NCBI GenBank assembly: GCA_038380435.1
Contig: JAWZYU010000011.1
Location: forward strand, 84,234,501-84,298,500
DNA from: Ryuthela nishihirai
Taxonomy: Eukaryota; Arthropoda; Arachnida; Araneae; Heptathelidae
Direction of reading: 5' to 3'
DNA length: 64,000 nucleotides
Shown here: one piece after another, positions 1 to 10,898 of the stretch
Layout of the letters: every line of letters begins with the position of its first letter
How positions within the stretch are numbered: position 1 is the stretch's first letter
Notes under the pieces: model-generated
Seen by the model: the letters and a program-made list of their open reading frames with translations, nothing else
The model's database searches: none
Told to the model about the DNA's origin: nothing
Program-made: the position numbers and the translations under genes

Positions 1-113
1 TCCGACGGATGGCGGCCTTTGCAAGCCCATCGGTGTCCCCTACTGACCGTGGGCAGAGCAGGGAGTTTTGCGGAGATAAGTCTCAATACTGACCCACCTG
101 GGACCCTATTTGC
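1..113 (-). mobile_element. SINE-A copy, cut by the window edge
   Basis: This is the middle and head-proximal part of the main SINE family of the window, read on the minus strand. The match runs through the central block (CCGACGGATGGCGGCCTTT) and stops inside the tRNA-like head at a sequence close to GACCCACCTGGGACC. The rest lies outside the window. The intact reference copy is at 11946-12326. Confidence 0.85.
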
Positions 114-574
114 AGAAGGTATATAAACTGAGCTTTTGTTTGTAGTTTTTTTTTTTTAGTTTTTTTTTTTTTGTTTGTTTCAAATTCAACATCAGGTTCT
201 TGGTTGATTTCTCTTATGTGTAAAAGTAACGAGCAATATTCACTGTTAAATTTATTTGCAATTGGTAAAGGTGTTAAACTGTTAGGCATATTCTTAAATG
301 TTAGTTTCAATAGGTCTCTTTATCTTATACTCTAGTGCTTGATGGATTAATTCCCATGTTTGTCTCATATCATTTCCTTTTATCGTCAATTGTTCTTTAT
401 AATTTTTTTTTATTTCTGATTTTTGCTGTAACTAAATTGCGCAAATTGTTATACTCATTTCCACACCTACCACTTTTTGTGTTATTTTTATATTTAATCC
501 AAGGCTTATCTTTAGGCTCCATTAAATTGATAATATCCACTGTGATCCATTGTTTGGTAACATTAAGGTTATTT
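114..574. other. AT-rich DNA, no gene seen
   Basis: The stretch has long T runs near 148-176 and short chance frames on both strands. I see no conserved motif, splice-site pattern or repeat boundary. Confidence 0.5.
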
Positions 575-757
575 AAAAAAAGAAATAAATACCCCCTCAA
601 GCAGCTGCTTGCCACAGAGGTCTGACAGGAGCCTGTCAGTTTATATGCCACAGTAGAAGATCTGAGAGGATGGCAGGACCTCAGCAGAAAAACGACACAT
701 ACATCCATGCCTTATCCGGGGCTCGAACCCAGGCCAGGTCCCGTAGAAGATGTTCTA
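575..757 (-). mobile_element. SINE-B copy with tRNA-like B box
   Basis: A second short repeat family reads on the minus strand. A B-box-like stretch (GGGTTCGAGCCCC, at 718-731 as its complement) sits at its head. About 140 bp of body follow and end in a T/A-rich tail near 575. The body recurs at about 57048-57165 in the opposite orientation, including the CAGCTGCTTG and CCTGTCAG segments. No A box is visible, so the head is truncated. The assignment as a tRNA-derived SINE is an inference from the B box and the second copy. Confidence 0.5.
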
Positions 758-1008
758 AATTTTTATGTGGTTTTTTATTTTTTTCTAAAATTTCATTGTA
801 TTTATTTTAAAAGAAATTGTAATAATCGGTATTTTTGTTCGTGTTCGATGAGTTTTTGCTATATTTCGACCAATCCGTTGAGATTATTTCCCTTTCGATA
901 TTTTTATGCTCATAGGAAAAGACACACAGTATATCTCTCTTCCACGTTTGTTATACTGCCGTAGCGCCATCTGTTGACTATTTTAATAAATTTGTAGTTT
1001 ATTTCAAA

Positions 1009-1157
1009 ATGAATAATCAAATTTGCATTAAGTGTCAAAAAAAAGTTTTGGATATGAAGGAAATAATACAATGTACCATGGAATGTAAAGGATTCTTCCA
1101 CCCTACTTGTATTGATTTATCACTGATGAAAATTAAAAAAAATATTCTGAGAGCAAA
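1009..1157 (+). pseudogene. Retrotransposon ORF1 relic, PHD-finger part
   Basis: The first 49 codons encode a cysteine/histidine pattern (C-x2-C, then C-x3-C-x4-H-x2-C) typical of the N-terminal PHD-type finger found in ORF1 proteins of some arthropod non-LTR retrotransposons. Such ORF1 proteins bind nucleic acid and package the element RNA. The frame starts at an ATG at 1009 and runs into a SINE at 1158. It resumes, damaged, after 1420. A true cellular PHD protein is unlikely, because the downstream part resembles the FP-type C-terminal domain common in retrotransposon ORF1s and is full of stops. Confidence 0.5.
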
Positions 1158-1419
1158 CACCGATGGGCTTGGAAAGGCCGCCGTTCGTCGGATGGGACGT
1201 TATGCCGTGGCCCCGTGTGCGGGAGAGCCATACCCTTGTGCACGCTAAAGAGCACGCTGGATGGCCTTGACGGGAGGCTACCATCTGTCTCCCAACAGCT
1301 GTTCCAGTTGGTCCCCTCCCCCAACCTTCTCTCAGCCTTCAGGGTCCATGTGACCTGGCCATTTAGCACATGGTGTACAAAAAAAGTGCCGCTTAGAGGT
1401 AAAACAACCCAACCCAACC
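1158..1419 (+). mobile_element. SINE-A copy inside an ORF1 relic
   Basis: This is a head-less SINE-A copy that begins in the central block (CACCGATGGGCTTGG) and ends in the family's 3' terminus (GGTAAAACAACCCAACCCA). It interrupts the PHD/FP-type ORF1 relic. The flanks AGAGCAAAC and AGAGAACAAA suggest an imperfect target duplication. Confidence 0.85.
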
Positions 1420-2310
1420 TAGAGAACAAAAAGCTTAAAGATACTCTATTAATTGCTGTAAATACTGCTTGGGATAAATGAAATCTTCGGTTACATAGAA
1501 AGGTACAGTAATGAAAAATCCCTGGAATGAAAGTAACTCTCTTGAGAAAGATAATAATGACAGTCTTAAAAATTTTTCGCATAGCTTTAAAGAGGAAATT
1601 TTGCAAATTCTGCAAGAATTCAGGAATGAAATACGAGAAGATACTAAAAGTTTATGGGATAATGCTAAAGAAATTAGGAATAAAATTAGAGAAGGTAACG
1701 AAAGTTTATGATGTGATATAAAAAAAATTCTTGGATGGTAATGGTGATATTTTTGCAAAATATTGCAAAAAATGAATGTGTTGAACACTACACTGCTGGA
1801 AGAAAACGAAAAATTCAATAATGAAAATGAAACGCTTAGAAAAGAATTAAAAGAAATAGTTGTTAGTTTAATGACTTGGAATTAATACCTAGAGCAAACA
1901 ATATGGAAATTCTGGGGATATCAGAAGACCCTAAAAAAAATATACCCGATATTTTGAAAAATATGTCTAGAAAATTTAGATATCTCTGACGTGAATAGTG
2001 TCGTAACTGCATATCGAGTGACTACAATTAATGAAAGCACGACTAGGCCTATTATAGTAAGGTTCCAAGATTCTACATAGAGAGATTTGTGGATAAAGAA
2101 AGCTAAAGAACATCGAAATGTTTTCGCTCGGGATATTAGTGTCAAGTTTGGAGATAAGAAGATGAACTGAAATGAACATCTAACCAAAATCACGAAGCAA
2201 CATTTTCTTTTATTTAACAAAGCAATTTCAAATAAACAACGGATTTCAGTTTGCATGAATCAAGGACAGTAAAGTATTTCTAAGAAAAGATACTAATGCG
2301 AGGATGTATA
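1420..2310 (+). pseudogene. Retrotransposon ORF1 relic, coiled-coil and FP-type part
   Basis: This continues the ORF1 relic after the SINE. One frame (1511-1711) is rich in E, K, N and L and would form a coiled coil. Pieces at about 1900-2300, in several frames, resemble the C-terminal FP domain, named from the baculovirus FP25K protein and widespread in arthropod LINE ORF1s. Examples are an N-M-E-I-L-G-I-S-E start, an R-P-I-I-V-R-F strand and a V-F-L-R-K-D segment near the end. There are at least four stops and frameshifts, so it is dead. The endonuclease/reverse transcriptase ORF expected downstream is absent; a Tc3-like relic follows instead. Confidence 0.45.
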
Positions 2311-2389
2311 GAATTCGAAGTGAGGAAACCTGTGGTATTAAAGGATATATCTTAATTATGTTAACTGAGATCTTGGTCAAGGATTATGA

Positions 2390-3220
2390 GGTGGATTATT
2401 ACGTGAATATCGCATGCTGCATAAGTGGACCATTCGCAACCCTTTCACCACAGCGACTGTGATGCAGAACGATTTGTGAACCACTACAGATACCGTTGTC
2501 TGCACGCAAAGCATTAGGCAACGTTTGCATGATGCAAGAATGAGGGCGAGATGTCCGATCCTGCATCTGCTATTGCAGCGACATCACCGGTTACATCAAC
2601 ACTGGTGTCCAGCGAGGCAACATTGGACTACAGAATGGAGGAGAGTGTTGTTCACAGACGAGTCCCGATTCTGTTTCATTGTGCCAGACGATTGTTTGTC
2701 CGCTGGCAGTCTGTTTTTTTTTTTGTTAATTCTGTGGCACGTCGTCAATGACATGACGAAGCTTATCCCATTAGCCGCCATAAGGCTCTCCATTGGGTAC
2801 AGTGATATGGAGTATCATCGCATACAGTGGCTGGACACCTCTGCTCCATGTTTCTGGCACACTAACGATGAGACATTACGTCGATAACATCGTTAATCCT
2901 GTGTCACGACCCTTCTTTACCACCATGCCTGGACTGATTCTGCAGCAAGATAGCACCACCCCCACACACTGCACATGCAACGATGGACAGTCTCCAAGGT
3001 GTGGACATTCTCCTGTGGTCGCCATACTCCTCGGACTTGTCACCCATTGAGCATGTGTGGGACCTTATAGGTCGTCACCTTCACCGGCTTCCTCCGGCTG
3101 CGAACCCGGTACAGTTGCTTTCCCAATTGGATGCGGTTTGGAACACCATACCTCAGGACATCATTAACCATCTAATAGATGGAATGCCGAGACGTCTACA
3201 GGCTTCTATAACCGCCTGAG
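2390..3220 (+). pseudogene. Tc3-like transposase relic
   Basis: This is the remnant of a Tc1/mariner-superfamily DDE transposase. Recognisable pieces are a helix-turn-helix end (T-I-R-Q-R-L-H-D-A region, 2510-2560), the first catalytic aspartate in FTDESRF (about 2657), the second in a QQD motif (about 2943), and the glutamate in DLSPIEHVWD (about 3035). An A/T-rich insertion of roughly 70 bp near 2711-2785 and at least two frameshifts split the gene. The last part ends at the stop near 3220. No terminal inverted repeats were identified, so the element boundaries are uncertain. Confidence 0.75.
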
Positions 3221-3339
3221 GTGGACCTACTATGTACTGATGAATCTGCAATAAACGTACGTACCTTGATTCAGTTTCGGGCGTGTACATTACTTCCTTC
3301 GCGGTGTTGCGATTTCCACTTTGAGCAGTGTATTATAAG

Positions 3340-3802
3340 CTTTTGCTCCGTCGGCATCTGTCGCGGTCAGACTCCGACGTCGGCCATTCCACTGGCTGTT
3401 GCCGGTGCTTCGTTATAGGGATAGGTTCTCTGCATGCACTCGTCCTTCACCGTGAAGTTCACAGAATCCTGTATTATCTGTAGAGCTGCGTCGATGATCG
3501 CGCACATTATTCAAAGTTAGTTCAAGTCCCTGGTTTCGATGACTTTTTGTCGTCATCATCATCAAGTGTAATCTATCATCCGTGTTATGTCTTCTTCAGG
3601 GAGTGTTGTAGGAGTTGAACTATCTTTAAATAAAGTGCGCGATCATCGGTGCAACTCTACAGAGCAATACAGGATTCAATGAACTGCGCGGTGAAGGACG
3701 AGAGCCTGCAGAGGACTCATCCCCACAACGATGCTCCGGCAACAGTCAGTGGGAGGGTCGACGACGGAGCCTGATCGCACCAGATGCCAACAGACAGAAG
3801 GA
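3340..3802. repeat. Foldback repeat, ~166-bp inverted arms
   Basis: Arms at 3340-3505 and 3635-3802 are reverse complements with scattered differences, roughly 80-85% by eye. A 129-bp spacer separates them. The inner ends are exact (GATCGCGCAC against GTGCGCGATC). The arms are GC-richer than their surroundings and carry no coding frame. It resembles a foldback element or a long-hairpin MITE. RNA from this region would form a long imperfect hairpin. Confidence 0.8.
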
Positions 3803-5604
3803 GGCAGACGCCCGAAGTCGGTAAATCCTTTATGAACTCTAACATTACTTGTACTGTAGATTGAACAGGTTAAGAGTGAAATTATATTCTATAAGTAATC
3901 TGATAATACATGTGTGTGAACTATGAAGTATAACTATACCTGTAATCACGTGAAATACTGTCTCAAGCTAATATTGACAATGTTAAATAATAATCTAATA
4001 ACTAGTATTGGTTAGAGCCTTACTTGCTTCAAATCTGTATAGATGTATTATAGTGTTATTGTTAATAAAAAAAAACTGTGTTCCAATCCCACTCACGGCA
4101 AAAACTAATTTTTATCGGCTAACCATTTCGAGAATATCAAAGTTTGTGAACGGGTTTCAGTTGATTTTGGATGCTGAAATATTTCGGATGCTTAAAACTG
4201 AAAATCCTGAAGCCTTCTGCTCTGAGCGCAACTCTCTTATTTATGTTGTCTCAGAAAATATCTTGATGAAAACTACAGCGTGATTTTCTGAAAGTGCAGT
4301 GGCAAAGAAACAGATCTTTCAAATTTCCACGAGGTTTGACTTACGCAAAGAGTGAAATGTTGCTTCTGAATCCATCTTCCAGAGCGGCATAAACAATGTA
4401 GCAGAAAAAACAAGATGAAGGAGATGAATTCCGCAGTGACGCTGACGTCACCGATGAAGAACAGTTGGCGAGCTCGGCGCCGCAGCAGTCTTCCCAGGCA
4501 CGTCGAGATACCTAAGCCTTCCATCTCAGCTGACTGTTATTAAAAACCCGTGGGTGTCATTAAGCACGGATTAAAGAGCAGGATGGGAGGAAGAAGCTCC
4601 CCGTTATTGGAATGCCTGCGGTGCCCCGGAGTTCTGAGTGCAGGCATTCTTAGAGGCCATTATGTTCCTGCAGGATGGGGCAGTAATAACAGGCTTGATT
4701 GTGTTGATGCAGCCAGACCGGCTGGCACTAAGTATGTTTCTGTCATTGACCGACTTCCAGGGCCATATTTCTGTCTCACCACCTAATCACGACTTCCTCA
4801 TCTGCTATGCACTGCACGTGTAGACAAAAGGCAACAGATTCAATTGTGAACTTTCGCCTCGTGCAGGAAGTGGAAGTCATTGAAAAATGTTCATTCCATT
4901 CGATGATCATCAATTAAAAAAGAGAATGGAATTGGGTATATAGTAAATAGAATCTGGCATCAGTGATAACTTCCAGTTTCCATCTGTCGTTGCTTTTTTG
5001 TCCTAATGAAGACGACGCAGATATTTTGATATGTATTGCAGAATAATTATTCAAGTTAAAGGAGAAATATTTATCGAGCAATTTTAAAGCGGAAGGAAAC
5101 GAAAACTGCCATGAGCAAAGCTTATGTGCTTCGTTGGTAGCGCTTCTAGATTGCACTCGAAGGTGACGTCACCATCTGGTGTTGAAATCACCATTGGTGT
5201 TCGCTCGTGCCTTCCCCTCACGAAGTGTCTCTGATTAAAGAATACGCAATGTTTCGCGTAACAATGGATATGATCGTGCACTAATATCTGGCTATTGTAG
5301 CAGTGATTTCTCGTACTCCGCAAGATGCTTGACGTGGTAACGCCTTGTACGCGTAATTCTGGGTGAGGCAATCAGATTAGCAATTGGAGCCTGGAGCGAA
5401 GTTCTAAATGAGGTATCTCTATCCTTCTAAATTGATATTTTGGCAGCTTTAACTTAAAAATAACTTTGTATAACATAAAAAATTTATTCGCTAAAAAACA
5501 TAGACAAAAAATATATAACTTTAAAAAAATGAAAGACCAACGAACAAACTTAGATGCTAACCTCGTGCTTTAGCTTTCGCAGGAGGGGCTCCTACAGGCT
5601 GCGG
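3803..5604. other. Unassigned DNA
   Basis: No protein family, RNA gene or repeat was recognised. Two minus-strand frames (4273-4524, 83 codons; 5084-5371, 95 codons) have no recognisable domains and I do not call them genes. A CACCATCTGGTG element beside TGACGTCA lies at about 5163-5180. Confidence 0.4.
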
Positions 5605-5697
5605 CTATGATTAATCCTTTAATCCAGATCTAGAGCCATGATTCCACCTTTAATCTAGATCTGAAGCCATGACTCCGCCTTTAATCCAGATCTGGAG
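5605..5697. repeat. Three tandem 31-bp units
   Basis: Units start at 5605, 5636 and 5667. Each contains CTTTAATC(C/T)AGATCT preceded by (C/T)ATGA(T/C)T. The AGATCT palindrome is kept in all three. No function is implied. Confidence 0.85.
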
Positions 5698-7697
5698 GCA
5701 ATTATATCGACTGTAATGCAATGGTGGATTGGATTACTCCAGTTTATATCTTGAAGTTGTAATCTTCAATCTTTGAAATGAATCTGAAACGCAGAAAGGT
5801 AAAATATTTTTATTGTTCATAAATATTTGAAGATTCCTTATGAAAATCGTAATCAGAAATAGGCAAGTGTGTCAAAATTTTCTCCAGTTTCTTCGGTTAC
5901 TCGACCTATTAGGAACCGAGAGCTCAACCCCTCTTCCCGCATAACCTTGCAGGTGTGAAGCGCCACCATCTCAGCTTAAAGTAGAGCAATGGCGCATAAC
6001 CACGAACTCGCAAGTTCGGGAGGCAAATGGTGGAGAGTTTTCGCACTTACCTGACCGATTTTTGTCCAGGATTAACAACTGTGAGTTCCATGTTTATGAT
6101 TTCATTTAAATTGTAACAGTTCGTGATACATAACTAATCGCTTAATTTCTTTAAGATGTTTCAAATTAAGACATTGCTAAGAAATCAATCAATGTTATTT
6201 TGCATATCTGATATTAAGGTGCACGATCTCAGTGTATTATTACAAAAAATAATATATTTCTAACAAAGCCGGTGCTTTGAGTTGCTTTATGTGGTGAGAA
6301 GTCTGCTTTTCTCTGTACAAATGTTTAAAAGTCACGGTAACAAGTTAAAGAGCGACAAGGATTGTCTAACGGACTAATCATGAGTGCAACGACATGAATT
6401 TGCAATCAACTGCAAAAAGAGCAGAAGTCTTTATCTTTACATAAAAAAGTTCCGATTTTAATTTATATTTTAATTTTTATTAAGCCTTTTATTACCGAGT
6501 TTCAATCTATTGCACTTTTTTAAGCAGTCTTTCCAAATGGAGCAAGACTGCGTGAAAGGCATTCAGGAGGGTAGAGGGTACGGGGCTCTCCTGGAACACT
6601 TGCAAGGTATACAGGAGAGTTCCATGCCCTGTCCACGCTCAACCACCTCTGGAGAGCGCAGATGGGTGTTTCCTCTCTACACGTATCAATTGTTCAGTGG
6701 GTACCATTCAACCAAACTGTCTTCAATTTGGAATTCTTGTGACTTGACCAGTTTGCCTAGTTAGCAGTTTCAAAAAATACTGCTCAGAGCAAAGGACAAT
6801 CAACTCTAACCAAAGCAGCCTCGTTTCCAGAAACGAGACTTAGGAAGAGGATTTCTTCAGCATCAGTGAACCACTTGCTGCAATGAAATAATATTATGCT
6901 GCCTTTTCTTATTTAATTTCTATCTCAGCGAAGTCATCAAGAATTTCCTAAACGTTTTAAAATCTTATTTGAAAGCTCAGTTTTTTATTTCACCGAATTA
7001 ATAGTCGTAACACATTGATTTCAGTTTTGTACTTAATGGGAACTAAACAGTAATAATGTCAAAGTTCGTCTGCCGTTTTGAGGGCAATGTCATAGTATTG
7101 CAGTCAGGTCTCATGACCCTTGAATTTCATTAGCGGCGAAGCGCGATTTTTTTTTGAGTCGGATAGAAGCAATTCCCAAAAGCAGCGTTACAAGTAAATC
7201 GGAACCCCTTTCCGGTGCTCTATGTTTCCGAATCATTGAACAGGAAAGCTGTTCCAGTACTTGCTTGATATTTCCCATTCTTTGAGATCGCCATTCATCG
7301 CCGTCCCCGTGGCTCAGTAGTTAGCCTGCTTGACTAACAATCTTAGGGACCTGTGGTGACAGATTGCTGTCAAATCTCTGTGGCAACCATCTGTTTGAGG
7401 GGAAATTTATTCATTTGATCATTAACTGACTTAATAAAAATGTCAAAAAATTTCAAAATCCCGTACGTCTAATTATTTTGGTTAATTTTGACTATGCCAT
7501 TGACTACACATGAAAGAATTATGTATAATTCTAAAATTTTATTCTTGCTACTTTTTTGTCTAATTGTGCGCTTGAATTAAGGCATTATTCTCATTTATAC
7601 AGAAATCGTTCCTGTCTGTCTGTTGGCTCGACCTTTTCTCCTAGACGGTCAGAGCTAGGACCACCAAACTTGACCTGCAGCTTAATCTACCCATAAC
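5698..7697. other. Unassigned DNA
   Basis: About 2 kb with no recognisable gene. A GC-richer patch at about 6535-6680 holds an 84-codon plus-strand frame (6510-6764) without known motifs. A tRNA A-box-like string lies near 7313-7335 but has no B box. Confidence 0.4.
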
Positions 7698-8213
7698 TTA
7701 ATGCACTGTACGTTTTTTCAACCCCATAAGATTAAGCCCGTCGCAAAAATTGGCTGTGAAACGTCTGTTCATTGTTAACTTTGCGCATGCATAACGTACT
7801 ACTCCATTCATAGCTTTCAAGTCTCCATTCGTAAAGATGACAATGGCAGAGCCCCCAGAGATTTTGGACGCTGGTGTAGGGAGCCCCTCATTGGAGGTTA
7901 ATTTCACCATGATCTTAGAACACTTTGAACCTTGCGACGTGTTCAATCCCGCCCAACCACAGCTACGAACCCGACCTCTAAATTCTACGTAGCCAGAACT
8001 AAGTGGGACCAACAAGCTAAATTCGGGATCGATCCGTCGTTTACCTGCAGAATTCTGGGGTGCCGAAAACTTCCCCCACCGCAGACGTAAATGAGTGTCC
8101 GCGCACATGTTAAGAATACGTCTACTAGTCTCAGTCACTTTAATGAGGCCCAAGCAACGCCGGCCAATTTTGCTAGCACATAAGCAAATAAAACGGTTGT
8201 TCTCTTTATACAC
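7698..8213 (-). other. 171-codon open frame of unknown meaning
   Basis: This is the longest open frame in the first 16 kb that does not belong to a recognised transposon. The DNA is clearly GC-richer than its flanks, and a 51-codon plus-strand frame also runs through it from an ATG at 7838. I see no domain, signal peptide, transmembrane segment or repeat. The predicted protein is rich in R, K, S and G. Both strands are open and there is no homologous frame elsewhere in the window, so this may be a chance frame in a GC-rich repeat. Confidence 0.2.
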
Positions 8214-8247
8214 CGAGGAACCAAAATATCCTTATGACAGATGAACT

Positions 8248-8969
8248 TGTTACAATGATCTTGTGACGTTTTTTTCTTGATGCTCGCATGTGCTTCAGCG
8301 TGCGAGTTACGTCACCAACGACATCGAACGAACTTGACTGAAAGAATAAGGAACAAGTGTTAATTAAAAGAATTTAAGTGAAGTAAAACGTAGTATATTT
8401 TAGTCTATGCAGTTTAGTCTAAAGAAGAAATGTTTTATGTGGAGTGTGCAAGGCAGGTAAAATAAGTTTATTAGTGTTGATCCTGTTAGAAGACTCACAA
8501 GCACCTAAAGACTAAAATTAGGCTGTATAATAGTTTGGTTCTTTCTAGGGTTAGTTATGGTAGTGAAACTTGGACACTTTGTAAACAAGATAACAGGAAA
8601 CTAGATGCTTTTGATTCCAGATGCTTACGCAGTATCTTGGGCATTAGGTGGTTCACCTTTGTAAGTAATGATGAGGTTAGGCAAAGGAGTTTGCAACCTC
8701 CTTTAAGCAACATATTGTGTAGAGAGAGAGACTCCGTTGGTTTGGCCATGTTGCCCGTATGAATAATTATAGATTGGCGAATAGGGTTATGAACAGTGTG
8801 CCTAAAGGCCTCAGAAAGAAGGGGAGAACTAGGATGCGGTGGGCAATGTCAAACAGGACCTTGTTAGAATTGGTGTGCAGTGGCCAGATGCAGTAGATGT
8901 AGCTCAGGATAGACTTGCTTGGAGAACTAAATTGCACGGTCTGGTTGGACCTCCGTAGCCCATGGCTGC

Positions 8970-9000
<31 letters not shown>

Positions 9001-9294
9001 TGATGACGGTTATTCTTTATAGATTGCAGGTTTGTTCACAAATATGATTGTCTCACTTATCGGCAGTTACAGAACCTTTATTTTCTTCTTTTTCTTTGAG
9101 TAGAAATAGTAAAAAGATTCTTTGATCTTTAGAAAGTTTATTTTATACTAATTTAGATTTGTGCTAATGAGTTGAGTTTGTATAAACGTTTTCATTCATG
9201 CTTTTGTAATAAATTACATTATTTTTAGAATTATAATTGTTATATACCATTTATTTGAACTCACGCTCAATTTCTATCCATTTAATTCATAACA
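8248..9294 (+). mobile_element. Diverged solo LTR, split by an RTE fragment
   Basis: The two ends match the solo LTR at 56017-56573. The start (TGTTACAATG) is followed by a shared stretch around GCGTGCGAGTTACGTCACCAACGA. The end shares GAACTCACGC and finishes in CATAACA. Removing the RTE fragment at 8502-8999 leaves about 549 bp, close to the 557 bp of the other LTR. Divergence is high and the termini are eroded. No internal retroelement genes are present. Confidence 0.5.
8502..8999 (+). mobile_element. 5'-truncated RTE LINE fragment
   Basis: This is the last ~470 bp of the RTE family, encoding the region after the reverse transcriptase core, and it ends in a GAT/ATG microsatellite tail. The frame carries YGSETWTLC and R-C-L-R-S-I-L-G-I-R-W. 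It is broken by an extra AG in the GAGAGAGAGAC run near 8722. It begins at almost the same point as the copy at 15322-15796. It splits an LTR. Confidence 0.9.
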
Positions 9295-10497
9295 ATATTA
9301 TGACCATCTGCCTAATATAATGTTGGTCCTCCACGTGCCACCAAAACAGCTCTTATCCAGCGAGGCATGGACGCTACAAGATTTCTAAAGGTGTCTTGTC
9401 GTATCTAGTACCAACACGTTACCAGCAGATCCTTTAATTCTTGTAAGTTATGTGGTTGAACTGCCTCAGATCGAAAATGCTGTTCAAACACAAACCACAG
9501 ATGCTCGATCGGATTAATGTCTGGGGAATTTGGAGGTCAGGGCGATACTGAAAGTCGTCCTCATGTTCCACAAACCATTCTCGAGCAATCCGGGCAGCGT
9601 GGCATGGCGCTTTATTCTGCTGAAAGAAGACACTACTAGAGGGATGTACCGTTGCCACGGAAGGATGTACCTAGTCTGTAATGATGTTTAGGTAGGTGGT
9701 AGACCTCATAGTTTCCTGCACCATGAATGACTGGACACAGGTTTCCCAGCATAACATTGCCCAAAGCATTACACTTCCTCCACCGGCTTGGTTTCGTCCT
9801 ACAGTGCATCCTGGTGACAAAACTTCCCCAGGTAAATGACGCAGTTCACATGGTGCAACAGGAAACGAGATTCATCGGACCAGACAACCTTCTTCCATTC
9901 ATTCAAGTTCCAGTTTTGATGCTCACATGCCCATTGTAGGCACTTTTGACGGTAAACCGAGGTTAGCATGGGCACTCGGGGTGTCCTGCTGCTACGCAGC
10001 CCCATTTTCAGCAGTGTTCGATGTACTGTGTGTTGTGACACATTACTCCTGTCACCAGCATTCAAATTACGGGCGATTTGCGCCACAGTGTCCCTTCTGT
10101 TGGTTCATGCCATACGGAATAGCCTTTGCTCACCTCTAGCATCAATGAACCGTGGTCGGCCCACACCTTGCCTACTGTTCGTGGTTTTTTCCTCCTTGGA
10201 CCACTTTTGAAGGTACTAGCCATGACTGGCCGTGAGCACCCCTCAAGCCTTGCTGTCTCGGAAATGCTGTGACCCAGTTGTCTGGCCATTACAATTTGCC
10301 CTTTGTCAAATTCGCTTAAGTGAGTTTACTTCCGCTGCATTTCCCATTTGAAGAACAAGAATAACACTGATTAGCAGAGCTCAGTATCAGGTGTTATTTA
10401 TACCATTTCATGACATTTACACGCGCCGTCGTTTACCTTCAGTTGCTTCGATTTGCACCAAGACGCGCTGTACATAATGTTTTGGCTCTTCAGTGTA
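9288..10497 (-). mobile_element. Tc1-like transposon
   Basis: The right end is CAGTG followed by TA. Its complement CACTGAAGAGCCAAAAC matches the ends of the element at 51599-53374. The left end retains only ATTATGACCATCTGCC and lies against the LTR end at 9294, so the left terminal repeat is eroded. The subterminal DNA is also shared with the 51.6-kb element. The element encodes the broken transposase at 9312-10347. Confidence 0.8.
9312..10347 (-). pseudogene. Tc1-like transposase, broken
   Basis: The gene runs from an ATG at 10345-10347 to the stop at 9312-9314, about 345 codons, the normal size for the superfamily. Order of parts: an N-terminal helix-turn-helix (G-Q-I-V-M-A-R-Q-L-G, then E-G-C-S-R), a second helical part (IARNLNAGDRSNVSQHTVHR), the first catalytic aspartate in WSDESRF (about 9870), and the second catalytic region, where the aspartate of the usual QQDN is missing (QQNKAPCH). 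Frameshifts lie near 10090, between 9800 and 9660, and near 9540. It is a close relative of the transposase at 51740-53342. Confidence 0.85.
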
Positions 10498-10890
10498 TGT
10501 GATGCTCCCTATTTTGCTGGTTCTTAAAGAGGTAATTCTACCTTATCAAATATGTATAGATTATTATATATTCTAGCAGCCAAGGGGTTGATTGAGGGTT
10601 TAAATTCCCCACTTTTCGGGAAATTTATTTTCAGGAAATCATTGATTCATCAATTTGCATTAACAAAATTCACCGTAATTGAAAATTAAATTCAATTTTC
10701 AATTCAATTTTTATTTCATCTAAATATGTATCAATACAAAATTATAATGAAATATACCCAGCTAAATACTTGAGCAGTGGTTATAAAATTGAAGATACCC
10801 TGTTGGTAACAATTGTGAGTGAAAACACTACCTCTGTTCTTCCTGAAATATTTGATACTTATAGTATACTGTGTTTGTATGTTTGTATAT
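10498..10890. other. AT-rich DNA, no gene seen
   Basis: Low-complexity A/T sequence with no recognisable coding or repeat structure. Confidence 0.5.
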
Positions 10891-10898
10891 ATATATAA

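Noticed and set aside
1133..1615. 160-codon minus-strand frame
   Set aside because: Most of it is the complement of the SINE at 1158-1419, with flanking chance sequence.
7309..7345. tRNA-like A box (GTGGCTCAGTAGTTAG)
   Set aside because: No B box at the right distance and no cloverleaf; at most a decayed SINE head.
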